Part shown: positions 7,507 through 15,551 of the stretch, one piece after another | Numbering within the stretch: position 1 is the first letter of the stretch | Layout of the letters: each line of letters begins with the position of its first letter | Assembly: GCA_014874365.1 (NCBI GenBank) | Contig: JACWAH010000013.1 | Span: 1-34,455 of the forward strand | Reading direction: 5' to 3' | Origin: Thermoplasmatales archaeon | GTDB lineage: Archaea; Thermoplasmatota; Thermoplasmata; Thermoplasmatales; Thermoplasmataceae | Length of the DNA stretch: 34,455 nt | Made by a program: the position numbers and the translations under genes | Notes under the pieces: model-generated | What the model saw: only the letters and a program-made list of their open reading frames with translations | Databases searched by the model: none | What the model was told of the DNA's origin: nothing

Positions 7507-9221
7507 AGATACTTGTATTCGTCAAGCAGATACCTGACATCAGCAAAGTCAAGCGGGATCCGGCTACCAACAGGATCGTAAGGGAAGGGGTTCCACTTCA
7601 GATCAATTCTTTTGACAAGAAAGCAATCGAGGAAGCAGTAAGGATTAAGGAACGATCCGGTGCAGAGGTGATAGCTGCTAGCATGGGACCGCCATCCGCG
7701 ACTGAAGTTCTCATCACCTGCCTGAAATTTGGCGCAGACTCCAGTTACCTGATATCGGACAGGAGGCTGGGGGGGTCTGACACATTGATAACTTCAATGG
7801 CCCTCTCTGCATTCGCAAAAAAGATCAAACCTGATCTGATTCTGTGCGGAAAATATTCACTGGACGGGGAAACATCCCAGGTCCCACCAGAAATTGCGGT
7901 ATTTCTTCAATATAACTTTAAGTCATCCGTTTCCAGGATTGACTTCAACGAAAACAGGGTGACTGTAACTCAGGACATGGAGACAGGATTCCTTACCTCG
8001 GGAACTTCCCTGCCGCTTGTGGTATCGGTCAGCGAGAAAATTAACAAGGCAAGATTCATTCGCCCTGGCGGGCCAGATCTTTCAGGTAAAATAACTACGG
8101 TGGACATGGATTTCCTTGGCATCTCTCTTAATGGTATACAGGACTCACCAACAGTTGTCTATGGAACAGAAAATGTGGAGAGCAGGAGGAACAATGTATT
8201 CATAGATGACCCGGATGAATTCATTTCAAAGATACTCGCAGAAAAAGGCAATTCCACGCCTGTAGAAGAAACGGTTGAGATTAATGGAATCGAAGATCTG
8301 CCGGAGAATGCAGGGGAAGCCTGGATTATTGCACTGGATAATCCAAGGACTGTTAAAGAAATTTCCAGCAGGGTGGCCGAACTATCAGGCCGGAAGAGAA
8401 AACTAAAAATCATCGGGAACCTTGAAGCAGATGAAATTAAGGGTTGTTCAGCGCACGAGTACATCAAGCTGGATACAAACTCAATTTCTTCAATTGCAGG
8501 TTATCTGGTTGAGAACATACTTACTGAAAAACCGGAATTTGTGATCTTTCCTTCTACGGTAAACGGTAGAGACATCGCCTCTTTTGTTGCCGCAAAGCTG
8601 AAACTGGGTCTGACCGCAGACTGCGTTGACCTCAAAATGGAAGATGGCAAGTTGATCCAGTATAAGCCGGCATTCGGAGGTGGAGTGCTTGCAAAGATAT
8701 ATTCGAAGACGCAACCAGCTCTTGCAACAGTGAGGCCTGGAATATTCAAAGCTAAAAACTGCAGGAACAAAATTGAGGTTACCGAGGTAAAGCTGAAAAA
8801 TGAACCTGATATGCAATTCGAAGGCATTCCGGAAACTTTCTTGCCACTAAATGATCGTCAGGTCGTTCTGGGGATAGGAAAAGGAATTATCTCCAAGGAA
8901 AATGTACCAAGAGCCTTGGAATTAGCCGACCTGCTGGACGCTTCAATAGGAGGAACAAGACCCATTGTGGATCTGGGCTGGCTGCCAAGACAGCAGCAGA
9001 TAGGATTGACCGGTGCTAGCATATCGCCGGCAGTATACATTGCACTGGGTATATCAGGGCATGATAACCACGTGGTTGGGATCAGGTATGCAGGGAAGGT
9101 TTTTGCAGTTAACAAAGACAGGAATGCCCCTATATTTTTGTATTCAGATTATGGCTATGTCGGAGACTCAATGGATTTTCTGGAAAGATTTATCCAAACT
9201 CTGGGCAAATCTAATAACTGA
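7503..9221 (+). CDS. Fused electron transfer flavoprotein EtfBA
   Basis: The protein joins ETF beta (roughly residues 1-250) to ETF alpha (roughly 270-572) in one chain. The beta part opens with MKILVFVKQIPD and keeps NSFDKKAIEEAVRIKE, which in ETF beta lines the AMP/FAD side. The alpha part has the C-terminal FAD-binding signature with GLTGASISP, YIALGISG, HVVGI and FAVNKD. ETFs move electrons from acyl-CoA and other flavoprotein dehydrogenases to the respiratory chain. Fused ETFs are known in archaea. The usual ETF-quinone oxidoreductase partners (FixC, FixX) are not in this window; the coupled gene is instead a Rieske ferredoxin. The 3' end overlaps the convergent membrane-protein gene by 11 bases. 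Confidence 0.93.
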   Translation: MKILVFVKQIPDISKVKRDPATNRIVREGVPLQINSFDKKAIEEAVRIKERSGAEVIAASMGPPSATEVLITCLKFGADSSYLISDRRLGGSDTLITSMALSAFAKKIKPDLILCGKYSLDGETSQVPPEIAVFLQYNFKSSVSRIDFNENRVTVTQDMETGFLTSGTSLPLVVSVSEKINKARFIRPGGPDLSGKITTVDMDFLGISLNGIQDSPTVVYGTENVESRRNNVFIDDPDEFISKILAEKGNSTPVEETVEINGIEDLPENAGEAWIIALDNPRTVKEISSRVAELSGRKRKLKIIGNLEADEIKGCSAHEYIKLDTNSISSIAGYLVENILTEKPEFVIFPSTVNGRDIASFVAAKLKLGLTADCVDLKMEDGKLIQYKPAFGGGVLAKIYSKTQPALATVRPGIFKAKNCRNKIEVTEVKLKNEPDMQFEGIPETFLPLNDRQVVLGIGKGIISKENVPRALELADLLDASIGGTRPIVDLGWLPRQQQIGLTGASISPAVYIALGISGHDNHVVGIRYAGKVFAVNKDRNAPIFLYSDYGYVGDSMDFLERFIQTLGKSNN

Positions 9222-9810
9222 ATCGTACGGCCCTGTGGTTCCTGGTTCTCTCCATATACTGAAGAGATAGACCCAGTAAAAATGTGGCTGCAGCTATTAC
9301 CTGCGCTGCTGTGCTATTCATGCCAGCAGTATAAAGGGCAAACCACATGAGCAATGCACCAATGACAGCCGCAAGAACATTCGTGATTCTATCATATAAC
9401 GCATAGGCAATTACGAAAGTTACCAGTCCTGCAATAACATCATACAGAAAATTAGGATAAATTACCGTCCCAACCAGATAAATAAGAAAGGCAATTACCG
9501 CCGGGAGTGCAATATGCACCAGGCCCTTAACAAGTACTGCCCCAGCGACCGCCCCAATGACAAGTATCAGGTAAAGCGGCAGGGAAGTTCCTGTAAAATC
9601 CTTGGAAAGATAGAGCGAAAAGACAACGCCAAAATATGCACCAACCATCATCAGAAGAGTTTTCCACGCAAAGGAACCCTTGAAGATCAGGAAAACCGAG
9701 ACAAGCACAATGAGCACTGTAGAGAGATACAAATATGGGGCTGGTAAAAAGTCAAAGATCTTGGATAGTCCTCCGGAATATTGAGTCAGGACAGTGAGGA
9801 GGTCAGACAT
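9211..9810 (-). CDS. Polytopic membrane protein of unknown function
   Basis: The 199-residue product is almost entirely hydrophobic, with about six or seven membrane segments (for example LYLSTVLIVLVSVFLIF, LPLYLILVIGAVAGAVL, VLAAVIGALLMWFALY). It ends in a short basic tail (QYMERTRNHRAVRFSY). I recognise no transporter signature. The small residues in the helices recall small integral proteins of the TMEM198/DUF4203 type, but that is only a resemblance. It converges on etfBA with an 11-base overlap at the 3' ends. The ATG at 9810 is the first start after the intergenic region. Confidence 0.75.
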   Translation of the reverse strand: MSDLLTVLTQYSGGLSKIFDFLPAPYLYLSTVLIVLVSVFLIFKGSFAWKTLLMMVGAYFGVVFSLYLSKDFTGTSLPLYLILVIGAVAGAVLVKGLVHIALPAVIAFLIYLVGTVIYPNFLYDVIAGLVTFVIAYALYDRITNVLAAVIGALLMWFALYTAGMNSTAAQVIAAATFLLGLSLQYMERTRNHRAVRFSY

Positions 9811-10661
9811 TAGTAAGACATCGTTTTAACTGTATATAAACATTGCTTCGCACGTGCCTCTGGAACATAATTATTCCGCCATTTAGTGCCCCTCCTTGTT
9901 TTTCGTGACTTTTACATTGCTCTCTTTCTGATGCACCTTTCGGTAATTTCCTTTTTTTCGGTACTTACGCATCAAATGGTAGACTCAGAATCACCAATGG
10001 CTCTCTGCTAGGATACCTCTTTCCCTTCGGGATATCGTGCTCTCGTCGAACTTTTTCTCACTTCAGAGAAGGCTCTTTACGAGGCTGGCCATCACACGCC
10101 GTAATGATCCTGGTCTACCCATTCCATGTATACTAGACATTGTATTTGCGTATTGCTCCCCGCCGGCATTTTGATCTCATCCCGATTTATAGAGTTCCTC
10201 GATCCGTACAGATATACTGATGAACTCCTTCCCCCTTGCCTTCGAAACTAGGTTCCCTGTTCTCCCGAATGCGATACCACATGCCTGAATAGTCCGAATA
10301 CTTTGGAATCAGCTTTATTGAGAATATCTTCCATTCATGAGCATAACTTCCAGAATCTCGATTTTTGTTCAATTAATTAAGAAAAATGTAAAAATGCATA
10401 AGAAAGCAGTGTTTTCCTTCGCTTTTCTCTGTTTTTCCAGGGAAATATTGAAAGCTTTCGCTCTTCATGTATGATTTTGATTGAATGAAGAGTGTACGCA
10501 AATCATGCGAACATGAATTTCACCCTCACCTTTCGTAAAAGGGTGACCGTCACATGGAAGAAGTGGAATATCCTCTTCATCACGGATATGAGTATTCCAC
10601 CATTGATCTTTTCCTTGAGATCTAGGGGTTTCCCCTCACTGACTCAATGGATAGTTTATGA
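9811..10661. other. Gene-poor accessory DNA, no supported gene
   Basis: About 850 bases have short frames only. One minus-strand frame at 10187-10372 (61 codons) reads with plausible composition but matches nothing I know and may be a relic. Two inverted repeats were seen: CTCTTCAT (10461-10468) with ATGAAGAG (10485-10492), and CACCCT with AGGGTG around 10518-10548. Neither clearly marks an element end. Together with the transposase relic just downstream, this looks like decayed mobile DNA. Confidence 0.5.
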
Positions 10662-10877
10662 TCCCTCACCGCATATTACAGGATATTGAAGCTGCTGAAG
10701 GCAAAAAAGATCAACAGCAAGATAAGCGTCAGGGATGCACTGCTGCAGCTTTCAAAGATATACCTAATGGACGTCGGTTACCGAACAATAATGGCAGAGA
10801 TACCGAAGAAAGTCAGGGGACTTGCAGAGATACTGGATCTAAAGTCAGATCAGTTCCCTAAAAGTGTGCCGAGTTAA
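10662..10877 (+). pseudogene. C-terminal relic of a DDE transposase
   Basis: After an in-frame TGA at 10659-10661, the frame reads through to TAA at 10875-10877. It encodes AYYRILKLLKAKKI, then ISVRDALLQLSKIYLMD, then MAEIPKKVRGLAEIL. This tyrosine-rich strand, leucine-rich helix and EIPKKV tail resemble the C-terminus of archaeal IS4/IS1634-type transposases. No catalytic residues or upstream portion remain in frame, so it is a fragment. Its C-terminus differs from that of the relic at 12110-12880, so two different elements are probably represented. The identification rests on remembered family pattern, not a search. Confidence 0.5.
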
Positions 10878-10954
10878 GGCTGTATTTTCAATAAGAAATA
10901 ATGTAAAAAAAGAATATTTTAATGACGATAGATTCCCCCCATTGTAACTATAAC

Positions 10955-10969
10955 AATATTTATATTATA
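10955..10969 (+). promoter_or_regulatory. TATA-like box of the 10987 gene
   Basis: AATATTTATATTATA is centred about 25 bases before the ATG at 10987, the expected position for a leaderless archaeal gene. Confidence 0.55.
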
Positions 10970-10986
10970 GACAATGATACACATGC

Positions 10987-11442
10987 ATGGACAACACAAT
11001 AACATTTACAAAAGATGGAATAAAGGTGAGAGAGACTGTTTCAAATCCGCTGATTCCAAACACAGAAAGGCAATCCATTGTTACATACGATAAAATAACG
11101 GAGTATAACCCACTTGACATTCATGTTGTCGGAATTGTTCCCAGAGTTGTTGACGGAACATTGAAAGAGATAGAGTTCAGACTTGGGGATGAAAGTGATG
11201 TTTCCTTTCATGATTTGGTTTGGTTCAAGTCTAAGGTTCCTGAAATACTTGCAGATGGAAAGGAGTGGAAAAAGGAAAGCATATACAAGAAACTGGAGCC
11301 GCAATTTAATCCATCCGACTATAAGAGATTGAAAAGTGGAGGGGCAAGAGGCTATGCCAACTTAACTACGGCACTGAACATGTTAAAGAAAGAGGATGTT
11401 CTGGAAAATCCAAGAAAGGGTATGTGGAAGTTAAGGAAATGA
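10987..11442 (+). CDS. Hypothetical protein with probable C-terminal winged-helix
   Basis: The 151-residue protein is not recognised as a whole. The C-terminal third (ANLTTALNMLKKEDVLENPRKGMWKLRK in outline, residues about 123-151) has the shape of a winged helix-turn-helix: recognition helix, then a basic wing ending in W-K-L. The middle has a hydrophobic strand (LDIHVVGIVPRVV) and an acidic segment. It has its own TATA-like box and lies 91 bases upstream of the RelE-type toxin on the same strand. It could therefore be a local regulator or an atypical third component of that locus. That link is inference from position only. It sits among transposase relics in accessory DNA. Confidence 0.7.
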   Translation: MDNTITFTKDGIKVRETVSNPLIPNTERQSIVTYDKITEYNPLDIHVVGIVPRVVDGTLKEIEFRLGDESDVSFHDLVWFKSKVPEILADGKEWKKESIYKKLEPQFNPSDYKRLKSGGARGYANLTTALNMLKKEDVLENPRKGMWKLRK

Positions 11443-11533
11443 GTATTTTCAGAAGTTTAGTTATGTTCCAGTCTTATGGTTTTGTTCTCGTAGTTTTGTC
11501 GCATCGAGACGATCATATGCGGTCTGGTGTAGG

Positions 11534-11794
11534 ATGGCGTATTCCGTAAAATCCACTGATGCATTCGAAAAGGAATTCTCCAAGAATCACAGAGACAAGA
11601 AGGAATGGTTACTTCGCATTGTTGAGAGATTGGAACAGGAACCACAGTCAGGAAAGCCATTGAGAGGTAAACTTCACGGGTTATGGCAGCTGAGGATAGG
11701 CTCTTTCAGAGTGTGGTATGAGATAAATGATGAAGAAAAGAAAGTAACGCTCAGAGCCATCCTTCACAAGGACGAAGCCAAGAAGTTCTATTAG
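11534..11794 (+). CDS. RelE/ParE-family toxin
   Basis: The 86-residue protein shows the family pattern along its full length: AFEKEFSKN near the N-terminus, helix RIVERLEQEP, then PLRGKLHGLWQLRIGSFRVWYEI (residues about 42-64 in outline), then a strand TLRAILHK. RelE-type members cleave mRNA on the ribosome and ParE-type members target gyrase; the sequence here does not decide between them. The usual His-Arg-Tyr end is replaced by LHKDEAKKFY. No antitoxin frame was found directly upstream. The probable antitoxin lies downstream on the opposite strand, overlapping by four bases, which is unusual. No clear TATA box was seen at the right distance. Confidence 0.85.
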   Translation: MAYSVKSTDAFEKEFSKNHRDKKEWLLRIVERLEQEPQSGKPLRGKLHGLWQLRIGSFRVWYEINDEEKKVTLRAILHKDEAKKFY

Positions 11795-11964
11795 AGTTCC
11801 TTGAGAAACTCTCTTACGCTTCTGACCTTGCCTTTTTGTATGTCCTGTTCACTTCTTTCCAGCTGGTCCATGACATACCCATTTTCAAGAGTCTCAATGG
11901 TGGCCTCAATGCTATCCAGATCAGATTTAGGTATGCTTACAAGTCTAGATTTGGTTGTAGTCAT
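11791..11964 (-). CDS. Probable RelB-like antitoxin, convergent with the toxin
   Basis: A 57-codon minus-strand gene starts at ATG 11964 and ends at TAA 11791-11793, inside the last codons of the toxin. The protein begins MTTTKSRLVSIPKSDLDS, giving a short DNA-binding-like strand-helix. It ends with EQDIQKGKVRSVREFLKEL, the acidic-then-basic helix pattern typical of RelB-type antitoxins that wrap RelE toxins. A TATA-like TATTAAAA and a palindrome lie upstream. A normal locus would have this gene just before the toxin on the same strand. The tail-to-tail order means the two are transcribed separately and their mRNAs can pair at the 3' ends. Antitoxin identity is a pattern-based call. Confidence 0.7.
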   Translation of the reverse strand: MTTTKSRLVSIPKSDLDSIEATIETLENGYVMDQLERSEQDIQKGKVRSVREFLKEL

Positions 11965-11985
11965 TATGCATACTCATATACTTTT

Positions 11986-12009
11986 AGATTTTAATACCTT
12001 TTGGTATGC
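11986..12009 (-). promoter_or_regulatory. Antitoxin promoter with palindromic operator candidate
   Basis: On the minus strand TATTAAAA (11988-11995 region) sits about 27 bases before the ATG at 11964. Directly upstream of it and touching it is the palindrome ATACC-TTTT-GGTAT at 11994-12007. A GTATGC at 12004-12009 is mirrored by GCATAC at 11968-11973 near the start codon. A palindrome on the TFB/TATA site fits autorepression by the antitoxin or toxin-antitoxin complex; that role is inferred. Confidence 0.45.
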
Positions 12010-12109
12010 TCTATGGCGGAAATCGACTGTCATGATTATGTCCAGAAGCCATCCTGATCGATTCGCTGATTGATCTATTCATTGATCCTATCTTTGCCCT
12101 ATTGTATCA

Positions 12110-12880
12110 CTACAATTCAATTAAAGTCTTTTCGAGCAGTGATTTCTGATCCTTTGTGAGTTCCACATGTGCATGTGACCCATTGCTGTAAGCGACTTCC
12201 TTTATTCCTGAAAGGATTCTTTCAGTCTCTGCATAGACAAATTGCACCTGTGAGCGATCATCCTCATCATGGAATATCCAAGGATGGAGGGGAATATCCC
12301 TGTCCTTGTCCCTTCCTCTGTTCTTGCATACACCGGTTGCATGGATGACCTGGAATGCATGAAAGCTTTCTCCATCACATCCTTCCCCTTGTATATCCTG
12401 AGTATCTCATCCGCACCGATCATGGTATTCGTGAATAGGACAAAGAATCCCATCCTTCCTGTTTTCGCCTGTATGGCATTGCGTCTCAGCCTGTATGTGA
12501 ACGATCCTTACGATGCTCTTAGGTCGAAGTACCTGGCCATGTTTCTTGCTGCAGAAATTGCAGTGTGCATCCTATCCTGAGCCGAATGCCTTGCCCTAGA
12601 GGGCCTTCAGATCTCTTTCCTTGTCCGATATACTGGAATAGAATGCCTGCATCCTGTCTGCCCTGCTCTGTACGGAGAAGTACACAACATATCGCAATGA
12701 GTCAATGTGGTGGCTCGTTACCGTTCTTTCTTGGCTGTTCTTTCGAATTCGCTTTATTGATCTCGCAGGATTATGATTCAAATAGCTGATTGCAACGCTA
12801 GAAGAATGTTCGTATACGGGCAGAACACAATTCCGATCCATAGCATCCCCATTGATCAGTACTGGAAAGTGAACCATAAT
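12110..12880 (-). pseudogene. Decayed DDE transposase (C-terminal half)
   Basis: Several minus-strand frames give consecutive pieces of one transposase. 12877-12596 contains RYVVYFSVQSRADRMQAFY and SSISDKERDLKAL. 12590-12202 contains GFFVLFTNT, MIGADEILRIYKGKDVMEKAF (the region with the catalytic Glu of the YREKD/IE type) and PVYARTEEGTRTGIF. After a frameshift near 12205, the C-terminus reads LSGIKEVAYSNGSH and ends at TAG 12110-12112. At least one internal TAA (near 12510) and two frameshifts break it, so it is inactive. The pattern matches IS4/IS1634-like archaeal elements. No terminal repeats were identified. Confidence 0.7.
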
Positions 12881-12923
12881 AATCTGGTGAAAACATATTC
12901 ATCAAAAAAATTAAAAGTTGATT

Positions 12924-13880
12924 CTATTCGCCGTTAGAATTTTGGTGACTGGAGCCAACCATGGAAAGGAATAAGGACTCGAGATCGGTTTTTTCCTCGT
13001 TGCACGTGAGCAACATGGAGTTATTCCTGATTGCAATAGAAGCGAGGTCGACCCTAATGTCTCGTGTTCCTGCTACCTTAATAGATATAGTATTCGGATT
13101 CTCGCTCGAAACTTTTACATTATCCACATTCTCCAATTTTCCAACCTCGTCTAGAATACTTTTATCCAGGCGACTGAACTCAGCCGTAAATGTACCAGCA
13201 AATTGTGACCTCTTCAGCAATTTTTCAGTCTCCCCCTCAACTAGATCCCGCCCCTTATCAATAATGGTAAGGGCTGTACAGACCTTTTGGACATCATGAA
13301 GCTGATGGGATGAAAGTAAAATCGTTCCACCCTGTTTCGCAATATTAACGAGTACTTTCCTCAGGCCTTCTGCAGCAACCGGATCCAGCCCTGAGGTGGG
13401 TTCATCCAGTATGAGTAATTCAGGCTCCCCGAGCATAGCGGTTCCTACACCAAGCCTGGCCAACATTCCCCTGCTGTATTTGCCCACTTTTCTGTTGCCC
13501 GCTTCTTCAAGTTCCAGGAGATTCAAAATTCGTGTTGCTTCATCCCCGCCGGTTTTAGAAGAGAGTCCGCGCATTTTACCATAAGTAACTAGAATTTCCT
13601 TCCCGGTAAAAAATGGGGGATATGCAGGAAGCTCCGGCGAAAAACCTATCTTAAGTTTGGTCAATGGATCCTCATAGGTGAGTTCTTTTCCAAAAACCAT
13701 TATAGAACCGGAATCTTTTCTCAGGAGGCTCATAATACACTTCATTGTGGTGGTTTTTCCGGCCCCGTTCACTCCAAGGAACCCATGCAAAGTGCCCGTT
13801 TTCACGATCATTGATACGTCGTGAACACCCACCAAAGGGGAATACATCTTACGGAGGTGATCTATCTTCAGTGCTTCCAT
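12924..13880 (-). CDS. ABC transporter ATP-binding protein
   Basis: This 318-residue cytoplasmic ATPase powers the permease encoded just upstream. Motifs in order: Walker A GVNGAGKTTT (residues 36-45), a Q-loop region near FSPELPAYPPF, a variant signature KYSRGML in place of LSGGQ, Walker B LLILDEPTSGLDP, and the H-loop LSSHQLHD. A C-terminal extension of about 100 residues after the ATPase core is common in ABC-2 exporters of the CcmA/NatA type. The ATG at 13880 is four bases after the permease stop, so the two form an operon. The substrate is unknown; drug, lipid or peptide export are typical for this class. Confidence 0.95.
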   Translation of the reverse strand: MEALKIDHLRKMYSPLVGVHDVSMIVKTGTLHGFLGVNGAGKTTTMKCIMSLLRKDSGSIMVFGKELTYEDPLTKLKIGFSPELPAYPPFFTGKEILVTYGKMRGLSSKTGGDEATRILNLLELEEAGNRKVGKYSRGMLARLGVGTAMLGEPELLILDEPTSGLDPVAAEGLRKVLVNIAKQGGTILLSSHQLHDVQKVCTALTIIDKGRDLVEGETEKLLKRSQFAGTFTAEFSRLDKSILDEVGKLENVDNVKVSSENPNTISIKVAGTRDIRVDLASIAIRNNSMLLTCNEEKTDLESLFLSMVGSSHQNSNGE

Positions 13881-13884
13881 GATA

Positions 13885-14742
13885 TCATCCCTTTACCTCA
13901 CTTCGTCGAAACAGGAAATAGCCAATAAAGAAAAAAATCACCAGATCAATTATGGTTCCGGTGACAAGATATGGGACAATAGTTGAAGTTGCTATTGTAT
14001 ACTGGGTGGACTTTCCAGGGGATATGAAGGGGAGAGTAGTGATTCCAGAAGGCGCCTGAATATAGTTGGAAAAGCTCAACATTATCAAATCAGTGTTGAT
14101 GAACGGTACGAAAGCCAGAAAGAGTTTAAATCCATAGTACTGGATCGCCTCTAGTGTTCCCAGAACAATTGCCAGGAATATTCCCAGCAGAATTCCAAAG
14201 GTTAATCCGGGGGATTTCGCAACACTACCTATGAAAAAGGAAATCGCAACAATAGACAACAGCAGAAGAGAGAAAATCAGGACAACGATCGGAAACCATA
14301 TCAAATAATCCTGCCCTCCGGCAGACAGGGATGCAGAAATCACAGCTGATGCCGTTACTGCTATTGATATCAGAACTGCGACTAATGTCTTCTCAAGGTA
14401 CTTACCCAAATAGACCTCTGATCTCGTTGCCGGCTGAGACGGCAGCGAGGTAATCGTTCCCTTGTCAAATTCCCAGGCTATTGAATCCGATGATATGATT
14501 CCACTAAGAATAAGTGGAAAGATACCAGAAACAAAACCGGTGATTATGGTATTTATAGCCCCAATCCACCATATATCTGCACTAATTCCAAGATTGGTTT
14601 TCCCGGATACAAATGGAGCGACATAACCAATGGAAAATGTTAGAACTATCGCGAAAAGTACCACGATTAATACTCTCACTTTCTTTGTGTCAGACTTAAA
14701 TTCGTAAGATGAAATAGCAAGAATCCTTTTGATAGACAGCAA
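13885..14742 (-). CDS. ABC-2 type transporter permease
   Basis: The 285-residue protein has about six membrane segments: one after a short basic N-terminus (VLIVVLFAIVLTFSIGYVA), then a cytoplasmic part containing SIAWEFDKGTITSLPSQPATRSEVYLGK in outline, which is the conserved ABC-2 region, then further helices. It partners the ATPase encoded immediately downstream. No ATG or GTG is available: an in-frame TGA lies directly before TTG at 14740-14742, so TTG is the likely start. No strong TATA box was found, and the upstream 100 bases separate it from a decayed Rieske paralogue. Confidence 0.9.
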   Translation of the reverse strand: MLSIKRILAISSYEFKSDTKKVRVLIVVLFAIVLTFSIGYVAPFVSGKTNLGISADIWWIGAINTIITGFVSGIFPLILSGIISSDSIAWEFDKGTITSLPSQPATRSEVYLGKYLEKTLVAVLISIAVTASAVISASLSAGGQDYLIWFPIVVLIFSLLLLSIVAISFFIGSVAKSPGLTFGILLGIFLAIVLGTLEAIQYYGFKLFLAFVPFINTDLIMLSFSNYIQAPSGITTLPFISPGKSTQYTIATSTIVPYLVTGTIIDLVIFFFIGYFLFRRSEVKG

Positions 14743-14841
14743 TCAAGTCACCAGCTTATTACGACAGATTTCAAAAGAGGCGCACCACCTGAAACATCAC
14801 GTGAATACTTACCGCATTGACGCAGACATTTTGAACATAAC

Positions 14842-15072
14842 CTAAATTTCAACCAGAATCGCCCCGTTTTCTATCTTTGCTTCATAAGATTTGAGTGCGG
14901 AAACTTTTCCAGGAGCTTCAGGCCATTCAACCACTGCTCCATTTGTTGGATTGAACTTTGCAAAATGATTAGAACATATAAGGATGCCATCTTCGATCAC
15001 CCCTCCTGAAAGATCACTTTGTTCATGCGTACGGCGACCAGACATTTTATATAATTTTCCATTAACTTTCAT
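14842..15072 (-). pseudogene. Truncated Rieske paralogue lacking one cluster cysteine
   Basis: From ATG 15072 the 76-residue frame aligns with the complete Rieske protein at 7186-7506; by hand I count about 42 identities in 76 positions. The alignment begins at Met30 of that protein, so the N-terminal strands are missing. The first cluster cysteine (C43 there) is Arg14 here: codon CGT at 15033-15031, one transition away from TGT. His16, Cys33 and His36, the other three ligands, remain. A normal [2Fe-2S] Rieske cluster is therefore unlikely. The frame has no internal stop, so it could be a recent pseudogene or a repurposed cluster-free domain. Its ATG overlaps the stop of an upstream relic as TGATG. 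Confidence 0.75.
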
Positions 15073-15322
15073 CAAATTAATTCCGTTCCCCCTATTTCAG
15101 CTTTTAGTATTTTACCTTTTTCCAGGGCCCTTTCATGACCCACTTTGCGCCATACCATGGATAGGGCATGCAGATCCTGCCACCTGTCAGGGAAACGTTC
15201 CTGCAGTCTTGCAATGATATCTGCAGATAAAGATTACAGCAAGGCTGAATTGCCGTATTCGTATATTGACCCTGCCTCCTTTGCATCCCCGTTTATGCAG
15301 TCATGTATACACAGCCATGCAA
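15072..15322 (-). pseudogene. Probable N-terminal transposase relic
   Basis: One minus-strand frame reads from about 15322 to TGA at 15074-15072 with a single internal TAA at 15236-15234. It encodes AGSIYEYGNSALL, stop, SADIIARLQERFPDRWQDL and HALSMVWRKVGHERAL. The pattern EYG, then a helix, then FPDRW, then an ALSMV-R helix resembles the N-terminal region of IS1634-like archaeal transposases. There is no plausible start codon at the 5' end. It could be the missing front half of the relic at 12110-12880, but the central catalytic region is absent between them, so a simple split is not supported. Confidence 0.45.
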
Positions 15323-15551
15323 ATTCTCAAGTCAGCTTTCCGTTGTTACATTTACCGCGCACACTAACCTCTTATTGCAGCCAAATAATGGCTTATTATC
15401 AAAGTGTGTTCTTAATTATCTACGCGTATCCACCCAATGTGAATGTGTATAAGTCCATGAAGCTGTTCAGAGATGTGGAGCAGATAACCGCAGGTCAACT
15501 ATCAGCTCCTAAAGGTTTACAAGGGCTCCTGCGGAAATCATCGCCCTTATC
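15323..15551. other. Intergenic stretch, no gene seen
   Basis: Nothing coding is supported here. A plus-strand open frame from 15145 to 15591 crosses it but has erratic composition and runs against the recognised relic and Nob1 frames. No RNA gene or clear terminator was found. Confidence 0.5.

Noticed and set aside
12110-15322. One transposase gene split by insertion of the ABC exporter and Rieske relic
   Set aside because: The N-terminal and C-terminal relics are on the same strand in the right order, but the central catalytic part is missing from both, so a simple insertion does not explain them.
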